Shown piece by piece: positions 26,879-35,871 of a stretch of DNA of 64,000 bases. This DNA comes from Gemmata palustris (GTDB lineage: Bacteria > Planctomycetota > Planctomycetia > Gemmatales > Gemmataceae): the NCBI RefSeq assembly GCF_017939745.1, contig NZ_JAGKQQ010000001.1, forward strand, positions 7,579,299 to 7,643,298, in the 5' to 3' direction. The translations under genes were made by a program, and so were the position numbers. The notes below the pieces were generated by a model. That model was not told the origin of the DNA and ran no database searches. It was given only the letters and a program-made list of their open reading frames with translations. Position 1 is the stretch's first letter; every line of letters starts with the position of its first letter.

Positions 26879-26939
26879 GTGTCCTCTCGGTTACGCTCCG
26901 GGTTCGCCACTGGGAACCTTAAATAGCTCCGGTGAACTC

Positions 26940-28736
26940 GTGCTGCGCTCAATTTTGCTCGCCGCGTGCCTCTGTAACTCGTCTCTCGTTCTTCGAGCTG
27001 CCGACAAACCCAACGTCGTGCTGATCGTGATCGACGATCTGGGGCAGCGCGATCTCGGGTGTTACGGGAGCACGTTCTACAAGACGCCGAACATCGACTG
27101 GATGGCGAAAGAGGGCGTGCGCTTCACGGACGCTTACGCCGCGTGCCCGGTGTGCTCACCGACGCGGGCTAGCATCCTGACCGGGCGGTATCCGCAGCGC
27201 GCGGGCATCACCGACTGGATTCCCGGGCGCAAGGACAACTCCGATCAGCGCCTCAAGCGCCCCGAAATTCGGAACGAACTTCCGCTGGAAGAAACGACCA
27301 TTGCGAAGGCGCTCCAGAAGGACGGTTACGCCACCGCGCTCATCGGGAAGTGGCACCTCGGCGGGAAGGGATTCGAGCCCGAGAAACACGGCTTCGATGT
27401 GAACATTGGCGGTGACGAAACGGGCACCCCGCGCAGTTACTTCGCCCCCTTCGAGAACAAACTCGGCAAGATGCCGGGGCTGGAAAACGCGAAGGAGGGC
27501 GAGTACCTTACGGACCGGCTCGCGGCCGAGGCCGAAGGGTTCATCGAGAAGCACAAGGACAAGCCATTCTTCCTCTACTTGCCGCACTACGGGGTTCACA
27601 CTCCACTCAAAGCGCCGCAAGCACTCGTCGACAAGTACAAGGCGGCGCCGACTCACGGCAAACAGAGTAATCCCGTGTACGCGGCAATGGTCGAGAGCAT
27701 GGACGCAGCCGTCGGCCGCGTGCTGAAAAAGCTCGATGACCTCAAACTCTCCGACAACACGCTCGTCATCTTCACGAGTGACAACGGCGGGCTCGCGACC
27801 CTCGAAGGGATGCCGTTCGCACCCACCATTAACTCGCCGCTACGCGAGGGGAAGGGCTACCTCTACGAGGGCGGCGTCCGCGTTCCGCTCGTCGTGAAGT
27901 GGCCCGGCAAAGTCAAACCGGGTACCACGGACCAAGTGGCGTGTAGCATCGACTTCTTCGATACGATCCTGGACGCGACCGGCACGAAGAAACCGGCGAG
28001 TCTTAAGACGGACGGGGTGTCATTGCTGCGCACCGTGACGACCGGCGAACCGCGGACCCCGCGCGCGATCTACTGGCACTACCCGCACTACGCGAACCAG
28101 GGGAGCAAGCCCGGCGGCGCAGTGCGGTTCAAGGACCATAAGCTCATCGAGTATTACGAGGACGGGCGCCGGGAGCTCTTCGACGTGCGCAAAGACCCGT
28201 CCGAATCGCGCAATCTCATCAGTGATGCGCCCGCGGTCGCGAAGACGCTGACCGACGCGCTCGATTCGTGGCGAAAAGGCGTCGGCGCGAAGATGCCGAC
28301 ACCGAACCCGGATTACAAACCGAACCCACCAAATAAAGACGGCGTGATTACGATGCCCGCGCGGACGGCACTCGTGAGTGGAGTGATGCTCCGGTTCGAG
28401 CCGCTCCCGCACAAGAACACGCTCGGCTTCTGGGTGAACAAGGACGACTACGCGACCTTCGACTTTACGGTGGAGAGGGGTGGGGCGTTCACGGTGGAAG
28501 TGCTCCAGGGGTGCGGGAAGGGGAGCGGCGGCGCGGAGGTGGAACTCGCGGCGGGTTCCGAGAAGCTCACCTTTACCGTGAAGGACACGGGCGGGTTCCA
28601 GAGTTTCGAGGCCCGCGACGTCGGCACGCTGAAGTTCGAGAAGGCCGGGCGCTACACCATGACCGTGAAGGCGAAGACCAAGCCGGGAGTTGCGGTCATG
28701 GACCTCCGGCAGATCGTACTCAAGCCCGCGAAGTGA
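26940..28736 (+). CDS. Sulfatase with C-terminal beta-rich domain
   Basis: A 598-residue exported sulfatase. After a signal peptide (ILLAACLCNSSLVLRAAD) come the metal motif VIDDLGQRDLGCYG and the formylglycine site C72-SPTRAS, so it should need formylglycine-generating enzyme. GKWHLGG and FTSDNGGL are further active-site blocks. From about residue 460 a separate domain (TFDFTVERGGAFTVEVLQGCG...VMDLRQIVLKP) resembles a carbohydrate-binding beta-sandwich. The start is GTG at 26940, because the signal peptide begins there; an upstream ATG would put a palindrome into the protein. The likely substrate is a sulfated glycan. Confidence 0.92.
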   Translation: MLRSILLAACLCNSSLVLRAADKPNVVLIVIDDLGQRDLGCYGSTFYKTPNIDWMAKEGVRFTDAYAACPVCSPTRASILTGRYPQRAGITDWIPGRKDNSDQRLKRPEIRNELPLEETTIAKALQKDGYATALIGKWHLGGKGFEPEKHGFDVNIGGDETGTPRSYFAPFENKLGKMPGLENAKEGEYLTDRLAAEAEGFIEKHKDKPFFLYLPHYGVHTPLKAPQALVDKYKAAPTHGKQSNPVYAAMVESMDAAVGRVLKKLDDLKLSDNTLVIFTSDNGGLATLEGMPFAPTINSPLREGKGYLYEGGVRVPLVVKWPGKVKPGTTDQVACSIDFFDTILDATGTKKPASLKTDGVSLLRTVTTGEPRTPRAIYWHYPHYANQGSKPGGAVRFKDHKLIEYYEDGRRELFDVRKDPSESRNLISDAPAVAKTLTDALDSWRKGVGAKMPTPNPDYKPNPPNKDGVITMPARTALVSGVMLRFEPLPHKNTLGFWVNKDDYATFDFTVERGGAFTVEVLQGCGKGSGGAEVELAAGSEKLTFTVKDTGGFQSFEARDVGTLKFEKAGRYTMTVKAKTKPGVAVMDLRQIVLKPAK

Positions 28737-28757
28737 GGGCGGCGCGCGGTTGGGGTT

Positions 28758-28810
28758 GCCCGTTCGTAGGGCACCTGTTACACCCGTGTACCTGATTCAA
28801 GCGAACGGGC
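28758..28810 (+). terminator. Hairpin after the sulfatase gene
   Basis: GCCCGTTCG (28758-28766) pairs with CGAACGGGC (28802-28810), 9 bp with a 35-nt loop, in the 105-bp gap before the GT2 gene. No U-tract; a weak terminator call. Confidence 0.35.
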
Positions 28811-28841
28811 TGCGGGGCCGGCAGCCGCGCGGGGGTACACG

Positions 28842-30311
28842 ATGTCCGCCGTGAAGTTTAGCGTAGTGATCCCGACGCGGGAGCGCGCCGAGACGCTCCG
28901 TTTCGCACTGCGCACGTGCCTCGACCAGACGTTCGACGACTACGAAATCATCGTCTCGGACAACTTCAGCTCACCCGCGACCAAAGCCGTCGTGGACGAG
29001 TGCCGGTCGCCGAAGGTGCGGTACGTCCGCACGGCCGAACCGGTCGCGATGAGCACCAACTGGGAGTTCGCCGTTTCGCACGCGCGGGGCGCGTTCGTCC
29101 TGCTCATCGGCGACGACGACGGGCTGCTCCCGCACGCACTAACCGAACTGGACCGCCTCGAGCGCCGGACGAACGCGCGCGTGATCCGGTGGAGCCCGGT
29201 TTACTACACCTGGCCGAACGTGGCGCTCCCGGGGCAGGGCGACTACATCGAGATGTCGTTCGGGTGCGCGCTCCGGACCCGCGACGGGAGCGACGCGATC
29301 CGCGAGGTCGCCACGTTCCGGGAGTTCTACACGGCGCTGCCGATGCTGTACAACTCGGCGGTCCACCGGGACGTGCTCGCGGCCCTGCGGGCGCGCACGG
29401 GGCGCGTGTTCGTTCACCCGGTCCCGGACGTGTACTCCGGGTTCGCCATCGCGCACGCCGCCGGGCGGTTCGCCTCGACCACGGCGCCGATGTCGATCTC
29501 GGGCCAGTCCGCGGCGAGCAACGGCATCGCGACCCTGTTCAACCGCGGGCGCAACGAGATCGACCGCGAGTTCCACGCGCTCAACGCGCGCGACGGGCTG
29601 CGGTCCGAGCCGACGGTGCCCGACCTGCCCGTGTACCCGCACGTCCCGGTCGCCGATTCCTTCGCGTTCGCGAAACGGACCCTGTTCCCGGACCTCGCGG
29701 TGGACCTGGACCGGCGCGCGCTGGCGCGGGCGTGCGTGACCGGGGCGCGCGTGTCCCGGGCCGACTGGCCCGCGGCCCTGTCTGCCATCCGCGCCTCGTT
29801 CGCGGACGATCCCGAGGCGCAAAAGTGGTTCGACGCGGAACTCGCCGCGACGCCGTACACGACCCCGCCGCGCGTGCGCCTGCGGCCCGAGCGCCTGGGG
29901 TTCGACGGGCGGCTCTTGCACCTGGACGCCGCGGCGTTCGGGGTCACCGACGTGGCCGGGGCCGCTCGGCTGTGCGAGCACCTGTTGAACTACCGGGACC
30001 AGCCGATCACGTACTCTCAGCCCGAAGACGACCGGCACGTCGCCGCGATGAAGATCGCCGACCTTAACCGCGTGTGCGACGAGCGCGAGCGGGCCATTCT
30101 TCGGGTTCACCTGTCTTCGACCGATCTGCTCCAGACCGTACACCGACTCCAGAGCGTGTGCGACGAGCGGGAAGAGATCATTCACCGGGCGGACGCCCGG
30201 ACCCGCGAACTGGACCAGCAGCTTCGGGACGAACTGCGGTGGTCGCTGAAGCGCCCACTCCGGGTCGCGATGCGCTTGCTCACCGGGGCCGCTCGGCGCG
30301 TTTCGAGGTAG
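28842..30311 (+). CDS. Family 2 glycosyltransferase with C-terminal coiled coil
   Basis: A 489-residue protein. The GT-A domain is clear: FSVVIPTRERAETLRFALRTCLDQTFDDYEIIVSDN and the metal motif LLIGDDDGLLPHA. The middle (about 230-400) is not recognised. The C-terminus has two copies of a short motif, LNRVCDERERAI and LQSVCDEREEII, in a charged heptad-like region ending in a basic amphipathic helix, so it is probably a coiled coil that tethers the enzyme to partners or membrane. It converges on the CDP-sugar operon, 20 bp away, and may transfer that operon's sugar. Acceptor unknown. Confidence 0.85.
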   Translation: MSAVKFSVVIPTRERAETLRFALRTCLDQTFDDYEIIVSDNFSSPATKAVVDECRSPKVRYVRTAEPVAMSTNWEFAVSHARGAFVLLIGDDDGLLPHALTELDRLERRTNARVIRWSPVYYTWPNVALPGQGDYIEMSFGCALRTRDGSDAIREVATFREFYTALPMLYNSAVHRDVLAALRARTGRVFVHPVPDVYSGFAIAHAAGRFASTTAPMSISGQSAASNGIATLFNRGRNEIDREFHALNARDGLRSEPTVPDLPVYPHVPVADSFAFAKRTLFPDLAVDLDRRALARACVTGARVSRADWPAALSAIRASFADDPEAQKWFDAELAATPYTTPPRVRLRPERLGFDGRLLHLDAAAFGVTDVAGAARLCEHLLNYRDQPITYSQPEDDRHVAAMKIADLNRVCDERERAILRVHLSSTDLLQTVHRLQSVCDEREEIIHRADARTRELDQQLRDELRWSLKRPLRVAMRLLTGAARRVSR

Positions 30312-30330
30312 CGAGCACGCGGCTCGGTCC

Positions 30331-31098
30331 CTACGCGACCCGGCGCAGGTAGGCCGACGGCCAGTGCGTGACGTGCTGCGTGATCTTCCCTTCGTTGAAC
30401 AGGAACCCCGGCTCTTCGAGCGCGAACTGTGGGTTGGCCGCCGCGAACTCGCGGGCCGCTTCAGACGGATTGTCCCACTCCCAGCCCGGCTTCGATCCCG
30501 GGCGCCCGGCCACCTGACTCATGATGCCATCGGTCGCGACGATGTACGACCCGGCGCTCACGAACTCCGCGTACAGGTCCAGTTCCGCCCGCACGTGGGC
30601 CTTCGTGTGGTTCGAGTCGAGTAGCACCAGCACCCGCTCGCCCGGGCGAACGAGTTCGCGGACCCGGGCCACCGTCGGCGCTTCGATCGAGCTGCCCTCG
30701 ACGAGCGTGATGTAACCCGCGAGCGGGTGCGCCTCGATCGCGGTCCGGTTGTGCGGGCGGATCTCGATGTCCACGCCGACCACGCGGCCCCGATCGGTCG
30801 CTTTGCACAAACTCGCGTAGTAGATCAGTGACCCGCCGTGCGCGACGCCGGTCTCCACGATCACGTCCGGCTTCACGCGGTGAATGAGTTCCTGAACGCG
30901 GATCATGTCCTCGGGCAACTGGATGATCGGGCGCCCGAGCCACGTGAAGCCGTAGGTGTACTTCTGGGTCCACCCGACCGTGAGCCAGTGCTCGCTGATG
31001 AGCCGGAACGCTTCGGGGGAATCGAGCGGGTGGGCGCGCTCACCGTCCGCGGTGTGCTCGGTAACGGTCCGCGCGTCCGTGTCGATGATTAGCCGCAT
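30331..31098 (-). CDS. CmcI-like (cephalosporin hydroxylase family) methyltransferase
   Basis: A 255-residue protein of the CmcI family (Pfam 'cephalosporin hydroxylase'), which structurally is an SAM-dependent O-methyltransferase. Visible are VIVETGVAHGGSLIYYASLC (SAM-binding loop), VVGVDIEIRPHN, LDSNHTKAHVRAELDLYAEFVSAGSYIVATDG (metal-site region) and PGWEWDNPSEAAREF. In polysaccharide clusters the family usually O-methylates a sugar. It is the last gene of the CDP-sugar operon and overlaps the reductase gene by 10 bp. The frame is open far upstream, but that is read-through of the neighbour in another phase. Confidence 0.82.
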   Translation of the reverse strand: MRLIIDTDARTVTEHTADGERAHPLDSPEAFRLISEHWLTVGWTQKYTYGFTWLGRPIIQLPEDMIRVQELIHRVKPDVIVETGVAHGGSLIYYASLCKATDRGRVVGVDIEIRPHNRTAIEAHPLAGYITLVEGSSIEAPTVARVRELVRPGERVLVLLDSNHTKAHVRAELDLYAEFVSAGSYIVATDGIMSQVAGRPGSKPGWEWDNPSEAAREFAAANPQFALEEPGFLFNEGKITQHVTHWPSAYLRRVA

Positions 31099-32012
31099 TT
31101 GCGTACTCCTTCGCTGCCCGTGGTGCGCCACCAGTCGACGGTTTCTCTCAACCCGCGCTCCAGGTCGGTGCGCGGGCGCCAGCCGAGTTCGTCCCGGAGC
31201 CGCCCGGCGTCGGCCACGAGAAGTGGGGGCTCGCCCGCGGGCGTCGCGCGCGCGCCGAGGCGCACCAGATCCGGCCGACCGCACTCGCGGGCCACGTGGT
31301 CGATCAGATCGCGGACCGCGACCGCGGCGCCGGAACCGACGTTCACGGGGCCGGTCAGGTCGCTCTGTGCGAGCGCCACGAGCGCGTCGGCCGCGTCCTC
31401 GACGTGAAGAAAGTCGCGCTCCTGTGTGCCCGTAGAACACGCGGCCGGCGTTCCGGCGAGCAATGCGCGCGCGACCGATGGCACCAGGCGCGAGAGGTGC
31501 TCGCCCGGCCCGTACAGGAAAAACAGGCGCGCCCGTGCGACGCTCACGCCGCGGGCCGAACCGAGCACCTCGGCCCACTTCCCGAGTTCGAGTTTGCAGC
31601 GCCCGTAGGTGGTCCGCGGGCGCGCCGGGGTGTCGCGCTCGTGGCACACGCCGCCCGTGCCCCAATCGTACTCGGCGCACGATCCGGCAACGACCGCGCG
31701 CGTTCCACCATATTGCGCGAACGTGAGAAGGATGTGCTTGGACGCTTCCGCCCAGCGGTGATTTTCCGGGGAGGTCCAGTACACGCCGGGCGTCGCGACC
31801 CATGCGAGGTGGAGCAGGTGCGTCGGCCGGACGATTTCGATCAGGCGCGCGGTCTTGTCCGCGTTCAAGAGGTCGCAGGGGTGGAACGACACGCCGGTGG
31901 GAACCGCACGGGCAGTCCGGGCCGTCGCGTGGACCTCGAAGTGGTCCCGCGCGAGGCGCACCGCGGGCGCGCCGACGAACCCCGTCGCGCCGGTAACGAG
32001 CAGCCGCTTCAT
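31089..32012 (-). CDS. NAD-dependent epimerase/dehydratase (nucleotide-sugar ketoreductase)
   Basis: A 307-residue extended SDR enzyme with the Rossmann glycine motif VTGATGFVGAPA at the N-terminus. The active-site block is VVAGSCAEYDWGT and the YxxxK is YGRCKLELGKWAE, with EEH-type sugar-nucleotide residues (FFLYGPGEHLSRLVPS and RDFLHVEDAADAL). In this operon it most likely reduces the 4-keto group of the CDP-4-keto-6-deoxy (C-methylated) sugar. Its start codon overlaps the stop of the 3,5-epimerase gene (ATGA). Confidence 0.85.
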   Translation of the reverse strand: MKRLLVTGATGFVGAPAVRLARDHFEVHATARTARAVPTGVSFHPCDLLNADKTARLIEIVRPTHLLHLAWVATPGVYWTSPENHRWAEASKHILLTFAQYGGTRAVVAGSCAEYDWGTGGVCHERDTPARPRTTYGRCKLELGKWAEVLGSARGVSVARARLFFLYGPGEHLSRLVPSVARALLAGTPAACSTGTQERDFLHVEDAADALVALAQSDLTGPVNVGSGAAVAVRDLIDHVARECGRPDLVRLGARATPAGEPPLLVADAGRLRDELGWRPRTDLERGLRETVDWWRTTGSEGVRKCG

Positions 32013-32542
32013 ATCGGCAGGTCCGGGAATGACAGGTCGCGGGGGGCGATGATCCGCTTCGCGCACGCGGGCCACGTGATGCCCAGCGCCGGGTCGTCCC
32101 AGCGCGCGCCGCGCGCCGCGTCCGGGACGTAGAACGCGGACATCTGGTAAAACAGTTCGGTGCCGTCGGCGAGCGCCTGGAACCCGTGCGCGAACCCGCC
32201 GGGGATGTACACCGCTCGGCGGTTCTCCGCGGTGATCTCCACGGCCACCCATTTCCCGTATGTCGGCGACCCGGGGCGCAGGTCCGCGACCACGTCGTGG
32301 GCCGCACCGCTGGTGCAGCGCACGAGCTTCACCTCTTCGTGCGGAGCGGCCTGCCAGTGCATCCCGCGGAGCGTGCCGGCCTTCGCGTTGAACGACACGT
32401 TGCACTGCGCCCAGTCGGTACAGAGCCCGTGTGCGGCGAACTCGTCGCGGCAGTAGGTGCGCGCGAAGAGCCCGCGGTCATCGGCCTTCGGCTCCGGCTC
32501 GATCACGAACACGCCCGGTAATTCGGTGGGGAGAAATTGCAT
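32009..32542 (-). CDS. rfbC: dTDP-4-dehydrorhamnose 3,5-epimerase family protein
   Basis: A 177-residue cupin of the RmlC/RfbC family. Catalytic features are present: LRGMHWQ (general base His), GAAHDVVADLR (the Asp of the dyad) and the Tyr-containing segment LFYQMSAFYVPDAARGARWDDPALGITWP. In a CDP-sugar operon with a C-methyltransferase it is expected to epimerise C5 (or C3/C5) of the 4-keto intermediate rather than to make dTDP-rhamnose. ATG at 32542; a GTG two codons upstream is possible. The symbol is a family label only. Confidence 0.85.
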   Translation of the reverse strand: MQFLPTELPGVFVIEPEPKADDRGLFARTYCRDEFAAHGLCTDWAQCNVSFNAKAGTLRGMHWQAAPHEEVKLVRCTSGAAHDVVADLRPGSPTYGKWVAVEITAENRRAVYIPGGFAHGFQALADGTELFYQMSAFYVPDAARGARWDDPALGITWPACAKRIIAPRDLSFPDLPI

Positions 32543-32563
32543 GGTCACGTGAGTGATAAGAAT

Positions 32564-32708
32564 GCGCCGCGGATCACGCAGATAACGCAGATTAATGCAC
32601 GAAAGAAATTAGGCGAATTAACTGGGCGGAACCGCTTCGAGCTAACCCCGTCTTTTGGTCTCATGTTGTTCATGTCTTGATCTGCGTTATCTGCGTGATC
32701 TGCGGCGC
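32564..32708. repeat. 29-bp inverted repeat inside the CDP-sugar operon
   Basis: Arms 32564-32592 and 32680-32708 match with one mismatch. Each contains ACGCAGAT twice (GGATCACGCAGATAACGCAG). It occupies the only long gap (184 bp) in the operon, between the C-methyltransferase and the epimerase, so it may split or attenuate the transcript. Related sequence occurs at 44589-44620 and 58889-58930. Confidence 0.9.
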
Positions 32709-32726
32709 CTTTCTTCCGTACCCCAC

Positions 32727-33977
32727 TCACGCGACGCGCGGGAGAGGTACGGGCAGGATGAACCGGCCGCCGCGGTTCTGGTACTCGGCCTGCTGCTTCA
32801 AGATCTCGTCCGCGAAGTTCCACGTCAGCAGCAGCGTGTAGTCCGGCATGTCTTCGAGCAACTTCTCCGGCGCGTGGATCTGGAGCCGCGTGCCGGGGGT
32901 GAACTTACCCTGTTTAACGGTGCTCCGGTCCACGATGAAGTCGAGCGTTTCGGGGCCGATGCCGCAGAAGTTCAGGAGCGTGCTGCCCTTCGCCGATGCG
33001 CCGTATGCCGCGATCCGCTTGCCCCCAGCTTTCAGTTGCTTCAACAGGTCGCGTAGGCCGTGCTTGATCGCCGCGACGCGCTCGGCGAACGCGCGGTACG
33101 GCTCGAACGTGCCCACGCCCCACTCGGCTTCTTCGGCCAGCAGGTCCGTGACGCGCGGCGACACCTCGCCGGTGCTCGCGGCCGGGGCCGCGAACAGCCG
33201 GAGTGAGCCGCCGTGAATCGGCACCCGCTGTACGTCGCGGATGACGAGGTCGTGTCGGCGGAAGCACGCATCGAGTGCGGTGAGCGAGAAGTAGCAGAGG
33301 TGCTCGTGGTAGATCGTGTCGAACTCGCAGTGGTCGAGCATGTCCTTCACGTAAGGCGCTTCGATCACCGCGACGCCGGTCGGCTTGAGCAGCGTGCGGA
33401 TGCCGGCGACGAACCCGTTCAGGTCGGGAACGTGCGCGAGGACGTTGTGCGCGTGGAACACATCGGCGCGGTACCCTTCGCTGACCAACTGCCGCGCGTA
33501 CGCGCGGCCGAAGAACTCGGCGCGCGTCGGGATGCCGTGGCGCTCCACCGCGGTGCGGGCGATGTTCCGCGCGGGCTCGATCCCCAGAACGCCGACTCCG
33601 GCGCGGGCGTAGTTCTTGAGCAGGTAGCCGTCGTTGCTCGCGGCCTCGGCGACGAGGCTCTCGGGTCCGAGATTCTCAGCACGAATCAGTTCGTGCGCGA
33701 GTTCGGCCGCGTGCCGGAGCATCGTGTCCGAGAAGGACGAGAAGTACACGTAGTCGCGGAACAGGTCTTCGGGGGGCACCTCGGCGGTGATCTGCACCAG
33801 CGCGCACCGGGGGCACACCGCGAGGTCCAGTGGGAAGGTCGCTTCGGGCGCGCCCAGCTCGTTCGCGCCGCGGAGGGCGTTCGCGAGGGGCGTGTTGCCC
33901 AGCGAGAGCACCGGCGCGAGCGGGGCGGCCCCGCACGACCGGCACGACGGGAGGGTACCAGTGGCGGTCGCGGTCAC
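32727..33977 (-). CDS. SAM-dependent sugar C-methyltransferase (TylC3/TcaB9 type)
   Basis: A 416-residue three-part protein. It has an N-terminal zinc-binding domain (CRSCG ... CPRC), a central Rossmann domain ([30 protein letters not shown]) and a C-terminal domain ([22 protein letters not shown]). The block [14 protein letters not shown] holds the His-Glu-His set that in TcaB9-type enzymes catalyses C3 methylation of 4-keto-2- or 6-deoxy sugars. So it should make a 3-C-methyl branched sugar. The start is GTG at 33977, overlapping the rfbG stop by 4 bp (GTGA), which implies translational coupling. Confidence 0.88.
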   Translation of the reverse strand: MTATATGTLPSCRSCGAAPLAPVLSLGNTPLANALRGANELGAPEATFPLDLAVCPRCALVQITAEVPPEDLFRDYVYFSSFSDTMLRHAAELAHELIRAENLGPESLVAEAASNDGYLLKNYARAGVGVLGIEPARNIARTAVERHGIPTRAEFFGRAYARQLVSEGYRADVFHAHNVLAHVPDLNGFVAGIRTLLKPTGVAVIEAPYVKDMLDHCEFDTIYHEHLCYFSLTALDACFRRHDLVIRDVQRVPIHGGSLRLFAAPAASTGEVSPRVTDLLAEEAEWGVGTFEPYRAFAERVAAIKHGLRDLLKQLKAGGKRIAAYGASAKGSTLLNFCGIGPETLDFIVDRSTVKQGKFTPGTRLQIHAPEKLLEDMPDYTLLLTWNFADEILKQQAEYQNRGGRFILPVPLPRVA

Positions 33978-34960
33978 GCGGCGTTCCTCGTCGCCAGGAA
34001 GTTTCCGTACCAGGGCACCGTTTTGCGCAGCCCCTCGTCCAGGGTGAACAGCGGGTGCCAGTCCAGGCGCTCGCGCGCCTTTCGCGCGCTCAGGCTCTGG
34101 TGCTTGATCTCGTGACTCGCTTCGTTGCGCACGTCGGGCGTCAGCCGCGAACCCGCGAGGTCGAGGAGTTTTTGCACGAGGTCGAGAACGGTGACCTGTG
34201 TCTCGTTCGAGAAGTTGAACGCCTCGCCGTGCAGGGACGGGTCGGCGGCCATTTTCTCCGCGAGCATGAGGTACGCGGCGGCCCCGTCTTCGACGTAGAA
34301 GTAGTCGCGGACGTGGCTCCCGTCGGAGCGGATCACGGGGCGCTCGCCGCGCTGGATCGAGCGCATCGTTCCGGGCACGATGCGGTTCCAGTTCAAGTCC
34401 CCGGGGCCGTAGAAGTTGCCGCACCGCGTGATCGCGACCGGGAGGCCGTAAGTGGCCGCGTAGGACTGCGCGATGAGGTCGGCGCACGACTTACTCACGT
34501 CGTAGGGGTGCCGGCCCCGGAGCGGGGTCGTTTCGTCGTAGGGCAGCTTCTCGGCGTCGCCGTAGGCCTTGTCCGACGACGCCAGGACGATCTGCTTCAC
34601 GCGCGGGCTGCGGCGGCACGCCTCGAGCAGCGCCCACGTGCCCGCGATGTTGCTCTCGAACGTCGCGACCGGGTTCCGGTTCGCGACCGGGACCAGCGTT
34701 TGCGCCGCGAGGTGGATCACGGTGTCGATTTCGTACTCGCCGCACACGCGCTCGAGCAGATTCTGGTCGCACACGTCCCCGCGCACGGTCTTCACGTGCT
34801 GGGTCAGCCCGCCGCGCACCAGTTCGCTCTCGGGGACCCAGTCGCGCACGAGGCACGTGACGTCCGCTCCGGCGCGCAGCAACCGGCGCACGACCCAGCC
34901 CCCTACGAGGCCGGTGCCGCCGGTCACCAGCGTCGGCCGGTCCTGCCAGAACCCGCTCAT
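33974..34960 (-). CDS. rfbG: CDP-glucose 4,6-dehydratase
   Basis: A 328-residue extended [20 protein letters not shown] is the NAD site, [17 protein letters not shown] the conserved dehydratase segment, SSDKAYGD and [17 protein letters not shown] the Ser/Tyr/Lys site, and [24 protein letters not shown] is typical of CDP-glucose dehydratases. It converts CDP-glucose to CDP-4-keto-6-deoxyglucose. The nucleotide assignment is supported by the preceding cytidylyltransferase, which it overlaps by 4 bp (ATGA). Confidence 0.92.
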   Translation of the reverse strand: MSGFWQDRPTLVTGGTGLVGGWVVRRLLRAGADVTCLVRDWVPESELVRGGLTQHVKTVRGDVCDQNLLERVCGEYEIDTVIHLAAQTLVPVANRNPVATFESNIAGTWALLEACRRSPRVKQIVLASSDKAYGDAEKLPYDETTPLRGRHPYDVSKSCADLIAQSYAATYGLPVAITRCGNFYGPGDLNWNRIVPGTMRSIQRGERPVIRSDGSHVRDYFYVEDGAAAYLMLAEKMAADPSLHGEAFNFSNETQVTVLDLVQKLLDLAGSRLTPDVRNEASHEIKHQSLSARKARERLDWHPLFTLDEGLRKTVPWYGNFLATRNAA

Positions 34961-35724
34961 GCGGCCCTCCACGGCGCGCGGCCTTCCTGCCACAGTGCTT
35001 CCAACTGCCGCTTGTCGCGGAGCGTGTCCATGCACTGCCAGAACTTGGCGTGCTTGTACGCGGCCAGTTCGCCCTCGGCCACGAGGCGCGGGAGCACGTC
35101 GTGCTCGAAGCTCTCGTCGTCGCCGCCGATGTAGTCGAGTACCTTCGGCTCGAGCACGAAGAACCCGCCGTTGATCCACCCGTCGCCGGTCTGCGGCTTC
35201 TCGGCGAACGCGCTCACGAGGTCGCCGTCGAACACCAGCTCGCCGAACCGGGCCGGCGGGCGCACCGCGGTCACCGTGGCGAGCTTGCCGGAGTGCCGGT
35301 GGAACCGGAGCAGCGCCTGGACGTCCACGTCGCTCACCCCGTCGCCGTAGGTGAGCATGAAGGTGTCGTCGCACACCCACGGGGCCGCGCGCTTCACGCG
35401 CCCGCCGGTGTTGGTGTGCAGCCCGGTGTCGAGGAGGTGAACGGTCCAGTCCACGTCGACCGGTTCGTGGTGCGTGACCTCGCCCCGCGCCAGGTTCACC
35501 GACAGGCTGCCGATGTACCGCGAGTATTCGACGAAGAACCGCTTGATGATGTCGCTCTTGTACCCCAGGGCGACCACGAACTCGGTCACCCAGTGGGCGG
35601 CGTAGTGGCTCATGATGTGCCAGAGGATCGGGCGCCCGCCGATTTCGACCATTGGTTTCGGTCGCGTTTCGGTTTCTTCGGCGAGTCGGGTGCCGAGCCC
35701 TCCGGCGAGAATGACCGCGCGCAA
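34957..35724 (-). CDS. rfbF: Glucose-1-phosphate cytidylyltransferase
   Basis: A 255-residue nucleotidyltransferase. [36 protein letters not shown] is the diagnostic N-terminus of RfbF (the ETxxRPKPMV form marks cytidylyl- rather than thymidylyltransferases). Also seen are [11 protein letters not shown], the metal/sugar-binding loop, and [11 protein letters not shown]. It makes CDP-glucose from CTP and glucose-1-phosphate and so feeds the whole operon. The start codon is TTG, supported by GGAG at the right distance and by the family N-terminus. It is the first gene of the operon; the promoter should lie in 35725-35871. Confidence 0.93.
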   Translation of the reverse strand: MRAVILAGGLGTRLAEETETRPKPMVEIGGRPILWHIMSHYAAHWVTEFVVALGYKSDIIKRFFVEYSRYIGSLSVNLARGEVTHHEPVDVDWTVHLLDTGLHTNTGGRVKRAAPWVCDDTFMLTYGDGVSDVDVQALLRFHRHSGKLATVTAVRPPARFGELVFDGDLVSAFAEKPQTGDGWINGGFFVLEPKVLDYIGGDDESFEHDVLPRLVAEGELAAYKHAKFWQCMDTLRDKRQLEALWQEGRAPWRAA

Positions 35725-35871
35725 TGCAGCTCCGCCGTCCTTGACGGAATGGGTGTCTGTCGTAAAGAGTCGGCAAATTTACCCCGTTTGCCCCAGCGCC
35801 CGCAAGCCCGACTTGGCTACACTCGCTTGTCGGCCCGGGCCGCCACGCTTTTCGACCCGCTCGGAGGAATT

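Noticed and set aside
30331-32307. 658-codon version of the CmcI-like gene
   Set aside because: The first 400 codons are out-of-frame read-through of the reductase and epimerase genes; the family N-terminus starts at 31098.
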